NCBI RefSeq assembly: GCF_003985145.1 | Contig: NZ_ML133537.1 | Coordinates: forward strand, 89,840 to 153,839 | DNA: 64,000 nucleotides | Origin: Rhizobium anhuiense | GTDB lineage: Bacteria > Pseudomonadota > Alphaproteobacteria > Rhizobiales > Rhizobiaceae | Direction: 5' to 3' | Part shown: positions 37,519-45,406 of the stretch, piece by piece | Numbering within the stretch: the first letter of the stretch is position 1 | Layout of the letters: each line of letters starts with the position of its first letter | Notes under the pieces: generated by a model | Told to the model about the DNA's origin: nothing | Databases searched by the model: none | Seen by the model: only the letters and a program-made list of their open reading frames with translations | Made by a program: the position numbers and the translations under genes

Positions 37519-37901
37519 TCCGCATCGACCGCCTCGACCATCTGGTGCTGACCGTCGCCGATATTGCCATCACCTGCGATTTCTATGCCCGCATCCTCGG
37601 CATGTCGGTCGAAACCTTCGCGGAAGGCCGCAAGGCGCTGAAATTCGGCCGGCAGAAGATCAACCTGCACCAGGCCGGCCGCGAATTCGATCCCAAGGCG
37701 AGTCATCCCACAGCCGGCTCCGGCGACCTCTGCTTCATCGCCGAGACGACGCTCGCCGATGTCATCACGCATCTGCAGGCCTCAGGCGTTGCGATCGAAG
37801 AGGGTCCGGTCGAACGCACCGGCGCGACCGGACGTCTGCGCTCGGTCTATTTCCGGGACCCCGACGGCAATCTCCTCGAGGTCTCCAATCTGATTGCCTG
37901 A
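37515..37901 (+). CDS. VOC family (glyoxalase-like) protein
   Basis: A 128-residue single-module pair of beta-alpha-beta-beta-beta units: RLDHLVLTVADIAITCDFYARILGM at the start and RSVYFRDPDGNLLEVSN at the end, with His and Glu at metal-ligand positions. It resembles the STM3117-type VOC proteins. Its start overlaps the MFS stop by four bases. Members modify or bind small reactive or toxic compounds, so a detoxification pair with the transporter is plausible but inferred. Confidence 0.88.
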   Translation: MIRIDRLDHLVLTVADIAITCDFYARILGMSVETFAEGRKALKFGRQKINLHQAGREFDPKASHPTAGSGDLCFIAETTLADVITHLQASGVAIEEGPVERTGATGRLRSVYFRDPDGNLLEVSNLIA

Positions 37902-37944
37902 TGCCTGATAATTCTGGAAAGGTCTGGATGTCTGCTCCCGCACA

Positions 37945-39606
37945 TCAGCCAAGCCGGAGATAGGGCACGTCTTTCTTCGCCACTTCATCCAGCGCCTCCT
38001 CGTAACCGGCATCGGCATACCGCATGACGCCGAGTGCGGTATCGTTGGTCAGCGCATGATCGAGCCGTTCGTCGGCGGCATCCGTGCCATCGGCGATGAC
38101 GGTGACGCCGCAGCTCGTCATATAGCCGGCATAGCCGCCGCCGCCGGAATGAATGACGACGAGATCGGCCATCGACGAGCAGAGCATCATCGCATCGATC
38201 AGCGGCCAGTCGGCGATCGCGTCGGAGCCGTCCTTCATCCGCTCGGTCATGATGTTCGGGTGCGCCATGGCGCCGGCATCGAGATGGTCGCGGGAGAAGG
38301 CGACCGGGCCTCTCAGTTCGCCGCTCGCAACCAGCGTGTTGACGCGCCTCGCGAGTGCCGTGCGTTCGCCGTGGCCGAGCCAGGCGATGCGGGCCGGCAG
38401 CCCTTCGAAGGGAACATGCTCGCGCGCCAGCCGGATCCAGTTGGTGATGATCTTGTTGTCGGGGAACATCTCGAGCAGCAGGTCATCGATCCGGGCGATA
38501 TCGCTCTCCTCGCCCGATAGCGCCATCCAGCGGAACGGGCCGATCGCCCGGGCAAACAGCGGCCTGAGATAGGCTTCGGTGAAGATCGGAATGTCGAAGG
38601 CATTGGCGACGCCGCCCTCCTTGGCCTGCGTGCGGATCAGGTTGCCGTTGTCGAAGACTTCAGAACCCTTCTTCTGGAATTCCAGCATCGCCGTCACATG
38701 TTCGACGATCGAGGCGCGGCTTGCCGCCATCAATTGCCCTTGGCCATCGTCGCGCAGGCCCTTGACCTGATCGAGGCTCATGCCCTTCGGCACGTAGCCA
38801 TAGACGAGGTCGTGCGCCGAGGTCTGGTCGGTGACGATATCGGGCACGATGCCGCGCCGGGCGATCTCGGGATAGACCTCCGCCGCATTGCCGACGAGCC
38901 CGACGGACAGCGCCCGTTTCTCCTTCACCGCCGCATCGATCATCTGCAGGGCGGTATCGAGATCAGGCGCGATTTCCTGGAGATAACCGATCTGCTGTCG
39001 CTTGCGGGCGCGCTCCGGATCGATGTCGACGCAGAGGATTGCCGCCCCCGCCATGCGGCCGGCCAGCGGCTGCGCCCCGCCCATGCCGCCGAGGCCGGCG
39101 GTCAGCACGAAGCGGCCGAGGAGATCGCCGCCGAAGCGCCGCTCGGCAATGCGCATGAAGATCTCGTAGGTGCCCTGGATGACCCCCTGGCTGCCGATAT
39201 ATTGCCAGGCGCCGGCCGTCAGCCCGCCCCAGCAGATCAGCCCCTTGCGCTGCAGCTCGTAGAACACCTCGGCCTTTGCCCATTGCCCGACGATATTGCA
39301 GTTCGCCATGATGACGAGCGGCGCCTTGGCATGCGTCCGAACGAGCCCGATCGGCTTGCCGGACTGGATGAGCAGCGTCTGGTCCTCGTCCATTTCGGTC
39401 AGCGCCTTGACGATGCCTTTGTGGGCCGCCCAGTTGCGGGCCGCCTTGCCGAGCGCGGCGTAGACGATGAGGTTGTCGGGATCCTCGCCGACGGAGAGCA
39501 CGTTTTCGAGCAGCCGCAGCAGCGCCTCCTGCCGCCAGCCCTTGGCGCGCAGCTCCGGCCCGCCGGGAATCGGAAATTTCGGATGGCGTGGATTGGCCTT
39601 CGACAT
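37945..39606 (-). CDS. Urocanate hydratase family protein, probable thiourocanate hydratase
   Basis: A 553-residue protein clearly homologous to urocanase (HutU): KAARNWAAHKG, QSGKPIGLVRTH, the NAD-binding LTAGLGGMGGAQPLA, VTDQTSAHDLVYGY, SRDHLDAGAMAHPN and GVMRYADAGYEEA. In canonical urocanases the motif PLFCxGIGPFRW carries a conserved Cys; here it reads PLFARAIGPFRW (Ala352). The usual HHGGGVG loop is HSGGGGYAG. The gene is last in an operon lacking HutI, HutF and HutG but containing a thiohydantoin desulfurase-like gene. Thiourocanate, not urocanate, is therefore the probable substrate. This is an inference from context and residue changes. Confidence 0.8.
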   Translation of the reverse strand: MSKANPRHPKFPIPGGPELRAKGWRQEALLRLLENVLSVGEDPDNLIVYAALGKAARNWAAHKGIVKALTEMDEDQTLLIQSGKPIGLVRTHAKAPLVIMANCNIVGQWAKAEVFYELQRKGLICWGGLTAGAWQYIGSQGVIQGTYEIFMRIAERRFGGDLLGRFVLTAGLGGMGGAQPLAGRMAGAAILCVDIDPERARKRQQIGYLQEIAPDLDTALQMIDAAVKEKRALSVGLVGNAAEVYPEIARRGIVPDIVTDQTSAHDLVYGYVPKGMSLDQVKGLRDDGQGQLMAASRASIVEHVTAMLEFQKKGSEVFDNGNLIRTQAKEGGVANAFDIPIFTEAYLRPLFARAIGPFRWMALSGEESDIARIDDLLLEMFPDNKIITNWIRLAREHVPFEGLPARIAWLGHGERTALARRVNTLVASGELRGPVAFSRDHLDAGAMAHPNIMTERMKDGSDAIADWPLIDAMMLCSSMADLVVIHSGGGGYAGYMTSCGVTVIADGTDAADERLDHALTNDTALGVMRYADAGYEEALDEVAKKDVPYLRLG

Positions 39607-39639
39607 CGTGGGTTCCTCGTTTTGCTCTGCCTTCGATCG

Positions 39640-39969
39640 TCACTTACTCGGCAGCGATTCCACATAGGCAAGTGCCGCATCGAGCAAACGCCGTCTCAGG
39701 GCATCGTCGCCGTAAACCTCGGCACCACCGCGCACCCAGCCATGCATCACCCGCTCGCCCGACAGCATCTGGATCACGCCTGGCAATGCCAGCGCCCAGC
39801 CGTCATTGCCCTTGCCGAGACGGATCAGCATGCCGTCATGGCGCGCGCAGCAGAGGAGATTGCCGTTCAGGATGAAGGCCCAGCCGCCGAACATGGATTT
39901 TTCGGTAAGGCCCGGCCGATCGCCGAGTTCCTCGCGCATCAGTTCTTCGAGACCGGGATCGCGCGCCAT
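39640..39969 (-). CDS. TfoX N-terminal domain protein
   Basis: A 109-residue protein consisting only of a TfoX/Sxy N-terminal domain: MFGGWAFILNGNLLCCARHDGMLIRLG is the family core. Full-length TfoX controls competence in some gammaproteobacteria, but the isolated domain is widespread with no known biochemical role. It is packed inside a catabolic operon, three bases after the DUF917 gene stop and 33 bases before the urocanase-like gene, so it is probably co-expressed and functionally linked to that pathway. What it does there is unknown. Confidence 0.85.
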   Translation of the reverse strand: MARDPGLEELMREELGDRPGLTEKSMFGGWAFILNGNLLCCARHDGMLIRLGKGNDGWALALPGVIQMLSGERVMHGWVRGGAEVYGDDALRRRLLDAALAYVESLPSK

Positions 39970-39972
39970 GGC

Positions 39973-41070
39973 TCAGGCTTTCGTTGCCAGCGCATAACGT
40001 GCGATCTCGATCCCCATCGCCTTTTCGACGACGGGATAGACGGTCGGATCGAGCACGCTTGCCGAGAGCGGAATGATGTCCATCGGCACATGCAGGATGA
40101 AGACGTGCATGCCGTCCTGAAGCTGGCCGACGCTGAGCGGTTCGCCCTCCGGTGAAAGCGTGGTGACGACGGCCGGGAAGGTGGCAAGCCGCCCGCCATC
40201 CGCATCGTCCACCGCCATATATTCGTTCATCACATGCAGCGTCACCGATTTTTCGCCCGCGCCGACGGTGATCGTACCGATGTCGAAGGCTTCCTTGGTG
40301 TAGACGACGTCCTTGCGGGTGATGATCCCCTCGGCAAGGATATGCCCGCCGGTCGTCTTGCAGATCGCGTCGATGACAGCTGACCCGCCGCGCTTCTCCG
40401 CCGCGATGATCGCCTCGCCGAGCGCCAGCGCCATCGAGATGCCGCCGAGTGCGGCATGGGTCCTGACATAGGAAGCCCTCAGCGGATTGCGGCAGCTGGC
40501 GATGAAGCCGCCGGATTGATCGGCGGCGGCGCGCAGCACCGGCGAGATCTTCGCCGTCGCGCCCTTCACCACCAGTTCGATATAGCGATTCTCCGCCCGA
40601 TTGCCGCCGACGGCGGTCTGGATCATCTGCTCGGGCGAACCGGCCATGCCGATCGAGCCCATGTCGCCCGTCGGATGCGCGCGGATGTCGCCGACCGCAT
40701 CGACCACCTTGGTGCCGAGGATGGCCGACGGCAGCCAGCCGTTCAGCGTCGAGGATTTGCCGTTCTGGCCGATGATCAGCCCGGAAAGCTTTTCCCCAAG
40801 CGCCTCCTGCAGCAACTGCACCGCTTTCACATAGTCGATGCCCTGCATTTCCCAGGGGGTGGTGGAGGCCGGCGCGCCGATCGCGGCAGCGGTGGCGATC
40901 CAGTCCTCATCCTGCAACTCGTCGATCGAGACCAGCTCCGGCTTGCCGACATTGACGGCGGCAAGCCCAAGCATCCGTCCATGATCGGCCCAGCCGCCGC
41001 CGCCGGCGGCATAGACGGAACCGCCCTTGACGGCAGCTTCCACGTCCTTCTCAACGAGTATGCGTCCCAT
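39973..41070 (-). CDS. DUF917 (S-methyl-thiohydantoin desulfurase family) protein
   Basis: A 365-residue protein of the DUF917/S-Me-THD family, with the N-terminal AAGGGGWADHGRMLGLAAV and the core GQNGKSSTLNGWLPSAILGTKVVDAVGD and RAHPTGDMGSIGM. Family members are linked to desulfuration of thiohydantoins. In the ergothioneine catabolic route such an enzyme converts the 2-thiohydantoin of propionate to hydantoin-5-propionate with release of sulfide, which fits the hydantoinase and carbamoylase genes immediately upstream. Its first 20 bases overlap the M20 gene. The assignment rests on family plus context. Confidence 0.8.
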   Translation of the reverse strand: MGRILVEKDVEAAVKGGSVYAAGGGGWADHGRMLGLAAVNVGKPELVSIDELQDEDWIATAAAIGAPASTTPWEMQGIDYVKAVQLLQEALGEKLSGLIIGQNGKSSTLNGWLPSAILGTKVVDAVGDIRAHPTGDMGSIGMAGSPEQMIQTAVGGNRAENRYIELVVKGATAKISPVLRAAADQSGGFIASCRNPLRASYVRTHAALGGISMALALGEAIIAAEKRGGSAVIDAICKTTGGHILAEGIITRKDVVYTKEAFDIGTITVGAGEKSVTLHVMNEYMAVDDADGGRLATFPAVVTTLSPEGEPLSVGQLQDGMHVFILHVPMDIIPLSASVLDPTVYPVVEKAMGIEIARYALATKA

Positions 41071-42331
41071 CGGTCCTCTCCTGCCTCAAGCTCGTGTCCA
41101 TCTCGCGCACCGCTTCGAACAGCACGGCGGCGCCGAGGGCGATATCGTCATTCTCGGCCCATTCGTCGGCCGAATGGCTGCGGCCTTCCCGGCAGGGCAC
41201 GAAGATCATCGCCGCCGGCGCCACCTTGGCGATCCAGGCCGTATCGTGTCCCGCGCCTGAGGCCATGCGCCGGCTTTTTGCACCGACCCGCTCACAGGCC
41301 GCCTCCAGTGTCGACAGCAGTCCGGCATCGCCTGGCGTCGGCAGATTGTCGGAAACCCGGTTCGGCGTCTTGATCGTCACGCCGTAGGCTCCTGCCAGCT
41401 TTTCGACATGGCCGTCGAGCCAGCGGCAGAAAGCCTCCATGTCGGCGCGGCTCTCCGCGCGCCCATCGATCAGCAGCGTGACCTTCGACGGCACGACATT
41501 GGCGGCATTCGGCTCGATCCGGAATTCCCCGACCGTCGCTGCAAAATGCCCCGGCGTTTTGGCAAGCTCTGCGGCGGCGTTGCGGATGTCGAGCACCAGC
41601 TGCGATGCCGCCACCAGCGCATCCGCCCGTCGGTCCATCGGCGTCGTGCCGGCATGGTCGGCCCGCCCTTCGACGGTGATCTCGATCCGGGTGATGCCCG
41701 AGATCGCGGTGACGATGCCGATATCCTGCCTCTCGGCTTCGAGCACCGGACCCTGCTCGATATGGAGCTCGAGAAAGCCTGCTATATCGGGCCTGTTCTG
41801 CTGCATCAGCACATCGGGCCTGCCGCCGACCTCAGCGATGCCCTCGGCCAGGTCGCGCCCGTCGCTGACGCGCGAAAGCCAGGCCTCCGGCAGTTGGCCG
41901 GTCATGCCGCGGCTGCCGATGCAGGACACGCCGAAGATGCTGACCTCCTCGGCCAGGAAATCGACGATTTCGAGATCGTGATCGAGCTTGATATCCTGCT
42001 CAGCAAGCGCCCGCGCCACCTCCAGCGCCGAGATCACCCCGGCGATGCCGTCGAAGCGGCCGCCGTCCGGCACGGTGTCGGAATGCGAGCCGATCATGAT
42101 CGTGCCGAGCCATGGTTTCTGGCCTGTCCGCCGGCCGACCAGATTGCCGGCGGCATCGATCCGCGTTTCCAGTCCCGCCGCCTTCATCCGCGCTTCGATA
42201 TAGGCCCGGCCCTCGAGGAAGAGCGGCGAGAAGGCCCGCCGCGTCCAGGGACGCCCCGGCTCGGTCATTGCGGCCAGCGCCTCGATATCGCCAGCGATCC
42301 GGCCGGCATTGACGGGAAGATTGCGGCTCAT
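41051..42331 (-). CDS. M20 family N-carbamoyl-amino acid hydrolase, probable N-carbamoylglutamate hydrolase
   Basis: Zinc-dependent amidase of 426 residues in the hydantoinase/carbamoylase branch of M20 (allantoate amidohydrolase, L-N-carbamoylase). Metal and catalytic segments are GSHSDTVPDGGRFDGIAGV, FLAEEVSIFG, LELHIEQGPVLE, GRADHAGTTPMDRR, SGAGHDT and SHSADEW. In this operon it would release carbon dioxide and ammonia from N-carbamoyl-L-glutamate to give glutamate. Allantoate amidohydrolase is the alternative, but no ureide genes are nearby. It overlaps its neighbours by four bases (upstream) and 20 bases (downstream). Confidence 0.85.
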   Translation of the reverse strand: MSRNLPVNAGRIAGDIEALAAMTEPGRPWTRRAFSPLFLEGRAYIEARMKAAGLETRIDAAGNLVGRRTGQKPWLGTIMIGSHSDTVPDGGRFDGIAGVISALEVARALAEQDIKLDHDLEIVDFLAEEVSIFGVSCIGSRGMTGQLPEAWLSRVSDGRDLAEGIAEVGGRPDVLMQQNRPDIAGFLELHIEQGPVLEAERQDIGIVTAISGITRIEITVEGRADHAGTTPMDRRADALVAASQLVLDIRNAAAELAKTPGHFAATVGEFRIEPNAANVVPSKVTLLIDGRAESRADMEAFCRWLDGHVEKLAGAYGVTIKTPNRVSDNLPTPGDAGLLSTLEAACERVGAKSRRMASGAGHDTAWIAKVAPAAMIFVPCREGRSHSADEWAENDDIALGAAVLFEAVREMDTSLRQERTDGTHTR

Positions 42332-43707
42332 GCGGCAGTTCCTGCCATGACCTGGCGCGGCAGCGGCCGCACGAACCGGCCGGTGCCGGGCTCGGCCAGC
42401 ACCTTTCCGCCCTCGGCGATCTTTTCGCCGCGCAGATAGGTGGCCGAGACGGTCCAGGGCAGGCGGATGCCGTTATAGGGGCTCCAGCCGACGACGTTGT
42501 TGCCGCTCGCGGCGGCATCATAGACGCTGTCGTGCGGCTCCAGCACGGTGATATCGGCGTCCTTGCCCGGTGCCAGCGCGCCCTTGATATGGTCGAGCCG
42601 GAAATGCTTCGCCGGGTTCTCCGCCATCAGCTTGGCCGCCCATGTCAGGGGAATGCCGCGCTCGGTGGCGCCTTTGACGAACAGCGGCACCATCACCTCC
42701 AGGCCGGGAACGCCGGATGCGTTGGCGAGCATGTCGGGATTGATCTTGCGGTTTTCCGACCAGCTGACGTGATCGGTCGAGACCAGCCAGACATTGCCCT
42801 CGGCCACCTTCCGCCAGAGCGTCTCCACCTCGGCGCGCGCCCGTAGCGGCGGATTGATCTTCGCCTTGCCGCCCAAGCGCTTCACGTCGTTTTCCTCGTC
42901 GAGCGTCAGGTAGTGGATGCAGCATTCGACCGTTGCCGCAAATCCGTCGCGGCGATAGGCGCGGGCGATATCGTAGCCGCGCCCGAGCGAGCAGTGCACC
43001 ACATGCGCCGGGCAGCCGGTGGCCGCACCCGTCTCGAAGATCGTGTGCATCGCCAACAGCTCGGTAATCGCAGGCCGCGACAGGCCGTGCGCCCGCCAGT
43101 CGGTGATGCCGCTCGCCTTCACCTGCTCCATATAGGTTCGCACCGCCTCGTCGTCTTCATTGTGCGCGCCCGCCGTCAGCCCCGTCGGCGCGATCGCGGC
43201 AAAGCAGGCGTCGAGCAGGGCCGGCGGAATGCGCGGAAAGCGCTTGGGATCGGTGCCGAAGGTCGAAAACTTGAAGGCGGCAACGCCTGCCTCCACCATC
43301 TCGCGGATCCGAGCCGGGCCTTCTTCCGGATCGATGGTGCCGTAAAGCGCGAAGTCGACGCGCGCCTGCGGTCCGGCATGGTCGATCTTCCGCTGTAGCG
43401 CCGCAGCCGAGCAGACGAGATTGCCCTCGTCATAGGGCATGTCGACGATTGTTGTCACGCCGCCGGCCGCCGCCGAGCGCGTCGACCAGATGAAATCCTC
43501 CTGGTCCTTCTGCGAGAGTGAATGCACCTGCGCGTCGATCGCGCCGGGCAGGATCAGCGCTTTTCCGAGCAAATGCCGTTCACGGCCCGCCGGCGGCACG
43601 CCGAGGCCGACCTCGGCGATCTTGCCGTCGCGCACGGCGACATAGCCCTGTTCAAGAATGCGGTCCGGCAGCACCACCGTGCCCTGCAGAACGAGATCGA
43701 AGTCCAT
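42328..43707 (-). CDS. Cyclic amidohydrolase (hydantoinase/allantoinase type), probable hydantoin-5-propionate hydrolase
   Basis: TIM-barrel amidohydrolase of 459 residues. Metal-binding positions are visible: DAQVH (Q60, H62), the carboxylated lysine in AAFKF (K146), H182 in AHNED, H238 in HVVHCS and D312 in STDH. The first His of the usual HxH is Gln here, a variant that also occurs in some dihydroorotase-like members. It would open hydantoin-5-propionate to N-carbamoylglutamate. GGGAGGAAG lies before the start. Its stop overlaps the carbamoylase start (ATGA). Confidence 0.83.
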   Translation of the reverse strand: MDFDLVLQGTVVLPDRILEQGYVAVRDGKIAEVGLGVPPAGRERHLLGKALILPGAIDAQVHSLSQKDQEDFIWSTRSAAAGGVTTIVDMPYDEGNLVCSAAALQRKIDHAGPQARVDFALYGTIDPEEGPARIREMVEAGVAAFKFSTFGTDPKRFPRIPPALLDACFAAIAPTGLTAGAHNEDDEAVRTYMEQVKASGITDWRAHGLSRPAITELLAMHTIFETGAATGCPAHVVHCSLGRGYDIARAYRRDGFAATVECCIHYLTLDEENDVKRLGGKAKINPPLRARAEVETLWRKVAEGNVWLVSTDHVSWSENRKINPDMLANASGVPGLEVMVPLFVKGATERGIPLTWAAKLMAENPAKHFRLDHIKGALAPGKDADITVLEPHDSVYDAAASGNNVVGWSPYNGIRLPWTVSATYLRGEKIAEGGKVLAEPGTGRFVRPLPRQVMAGTAA

Positions 43708-43730
43708 GCCGCTTCCTCCCTAAACTGAAA

Positions 43731-45317
43731 TCAGAGTGCTGCCGGCTCGTGATGGGTCAGCCGCTCCTCGACTCGCTCCAGCGAGCCGAGGGCGAAGAAG
43801 TCGTCGAAGGAGGCGATTGGAACCTGCTCGGTCAGCTTCGAGACGAAGTCGTCCGAACCGAGCTCCTCCTCGATCGCCTCCACTTCCGCCGAAAGCGGCC
43901 GGTCGACAACATAGAAATCCGCATGTTTGCGCACGACCTCGTAGAGCATGGCGGCAACACCCTTCGGTTCATCGCCGAGTATGTCGATCGCCTGAGCCGA
44001 CAGCAGCGCCTCGAGGGCGGCGAGGCGTTTCAGCGCCCGCATCTGCCGGTCGAAGCGCTCGATGACGAGCGGCAGGAAGGCCGCCTCGTCCTCCAACCCG
44101 GCTGCGACGACCAGCGACTGGGCCGAAACAGGATTGGACATCGACAGCACGCGCGAGAAGATCTCGCCGGCAAGCTTGATGATCGGCCCGAAACCTGTGG
44201 CGATCCGCCCCGGCGGCACGAGATTGACCGGCAGGTCGCGTCGCTGGCCGTTGCCGAGAATGACACAGCGATTGAAGGCGTTGCGCGCCGCATGCGCCAT
44301 GCAGAGCGCGGCCGATTCGAGCAGGATCGTTACATCGAGCGGCAGCGAACCGCCCGACGTCATCACGCGGCCCTCGACGACGACGGGATTGTCGTCCGAG
44401 CGGCCGGTGGCGGCAAGGATCTTGTGGCCGGTCGACAAAAGGTTTTCGATCACCGCGCCGAACACCTGGGCGATCATGCGCAGGCTGAGCGGATCCTGCA
44501 CATGGGTCGCGACCGGCCAGTTCCATTCTTCGGAAGCATTGCAGAGCCAGGCGCCGATCAGCGCTTCGCGCGCCGTGCCGACATGGCGGACCGCCTTCCA
44601 GGGATCGCGGGAAGCGCCGAGCGCGCCGGCCGCCATCATCGCCGTCGCCAGCAGGATGCGGATCGAGGCCGCGGCATTGCGCGTCGTTTCCGCCGCCGAG
44701 GCAAAGCTCACCGCGTTGATGCTGAGCGAGGCGAGGCTGTCGCGCGGCGCCATCCGCATCGGTTCCAGCCCGGCCGCCCGGAATGCCTCGGCCGCCTGCA
44801 TCCGGTTGCCGCGATAGATCGCTTCGCCGACGCCGGTCAGCACCGCGCCGATCTGTCCCATCAGCCCGATATCCGCACAGCCGATGGAGCCGGTGCGGCG
44901 CACGACCGGGATGAGATCGGCCTCGAGCATCCGGATATAGGCCTCGATCAGCTCCGGCGTGCAGCCGACCTGGCCGGTCAGCGCCGTATTGATGCGGATC
45001 GCCATGGCATTGCGCACGATGTTGCAGGAAAAGGGTGTGCCGGTGCCGAAATGATGGGCGCGCACCAGGCCGAGATTGAAAGTGTCGAGTTCGTCGGCCG
45101 ACCACTCCACATCCTTCATGGCGCCGACGCCTGTCGTCGAGCCGTAGACGGGCATGCCGGAGGCAATTGCATCCTCGACGATCTCGCGGGCGATCGCGAT
45201 GCGGGACATGCCTGTCGCCGAAGCCGAAATCGCAGCCTTGCCCGCACCAATCGTCACCATCTCGGCAAAACCGAGCGGTCGTCCGGAAAGTTCGATGCCA
45301 AGGCGTTCGTGCTTCAT
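43731..45317 (-). CDS. HutH/PAL-fold lyase without MIO triad, probable ergothionase
   Basis: A 528-residue member of the aromatic amino acid/histidine ammonia-lyase superfamily (VYGSTTGVGAM around Y58; GRSDDNPVV). At the place where lyases have GSVG-Ala-Ser-Gly-DLAPL, this protein reads GSIG-Cys147-Ala148-Asp149-IGLMG, so the MIO electrophile cannot form. Ergothionase, which eliminates trimethylamine from ergothioneine to give thiourocanate, is a known MIO-free member of this fold. The downstream genes supply all later steps. AAGGAG precedes the start. It is the first gene of the operon; 89 bases separate it from ubiB. Confidence 0.75.
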   Translation of the reverse strand: MKHERLGIELSGRPLGFAEMVTIGAGKAAISASATGMSRIAIAREIVEDAIASGMPVYGSTTGVGAMKDVEWSADELDTFNLGLVRAHHFGTGTPFSCNIVRNAMAIRINTALTGQVGCTPELIEAYIRMLEADLIPVVRRTGSIGCADIGLMGQIGAVLTGVGEAIYRGNRMQAAEAFRAAGLEPMRMAPRDSLASLSINAVSFASAAETTRNAAASIRILLATAMMAAGALGASRDPWKAVRHVGTAREALIGAWLCNASEEWNWPVATHVQDPLSLRMIAQVFGAVIENLLSTGHKILAATGRSDDNPVVVEGRVMTSGGSLPLDVTILLESAALCMAHAARNAFNRCVILGNGQRRDLPVNLVPPGRIATGFGPIIKLAGEIFSRVLSMSNPVSAQSLVVAAGLEDEAAFLPLVIERFDRQMRALKRLAALEALLSAQAIDILGDEPKGVAAMLYEVVRKHADFYVVDRPLSAEVEAIEEELGSDDFVSKLTEQVPIASFDDFFALGSLERVEERLTHHEPAAL

Positions 45318-45406
45318 GTGCCTATCTCCTTGAAAATGAGACTAAGCGAGCCCTCCGTCACATGGGATATCCCAAATGCCGAACACAGCATGTTTTTGGC
45401 AGACGG

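Noticed and set aside
38698..40155. 485-codon plus-strand frame opposite the urocanase-like gene
   Set aside because: Antisense to a conserved enzyme; no domain seen.
39973..43707. Purine ureide (allantoin) degradation genes
   Set aside because: The amidohydrolase pair could be read as allantoinase and allantoate amidohydrolase, but no ureidoglycolate, urate or xanthine genes are nearby, and DUF917 is not part of that pathway.
37945..45317. Histidine utilisation (hut) operon
   Set aside because: No HutI, HutF, HutG or HutC; the lyase lacks the MIO triad, the urocanase lacks its Cys, and the other genes fit thiohydantoin and hydantoin chemistry.
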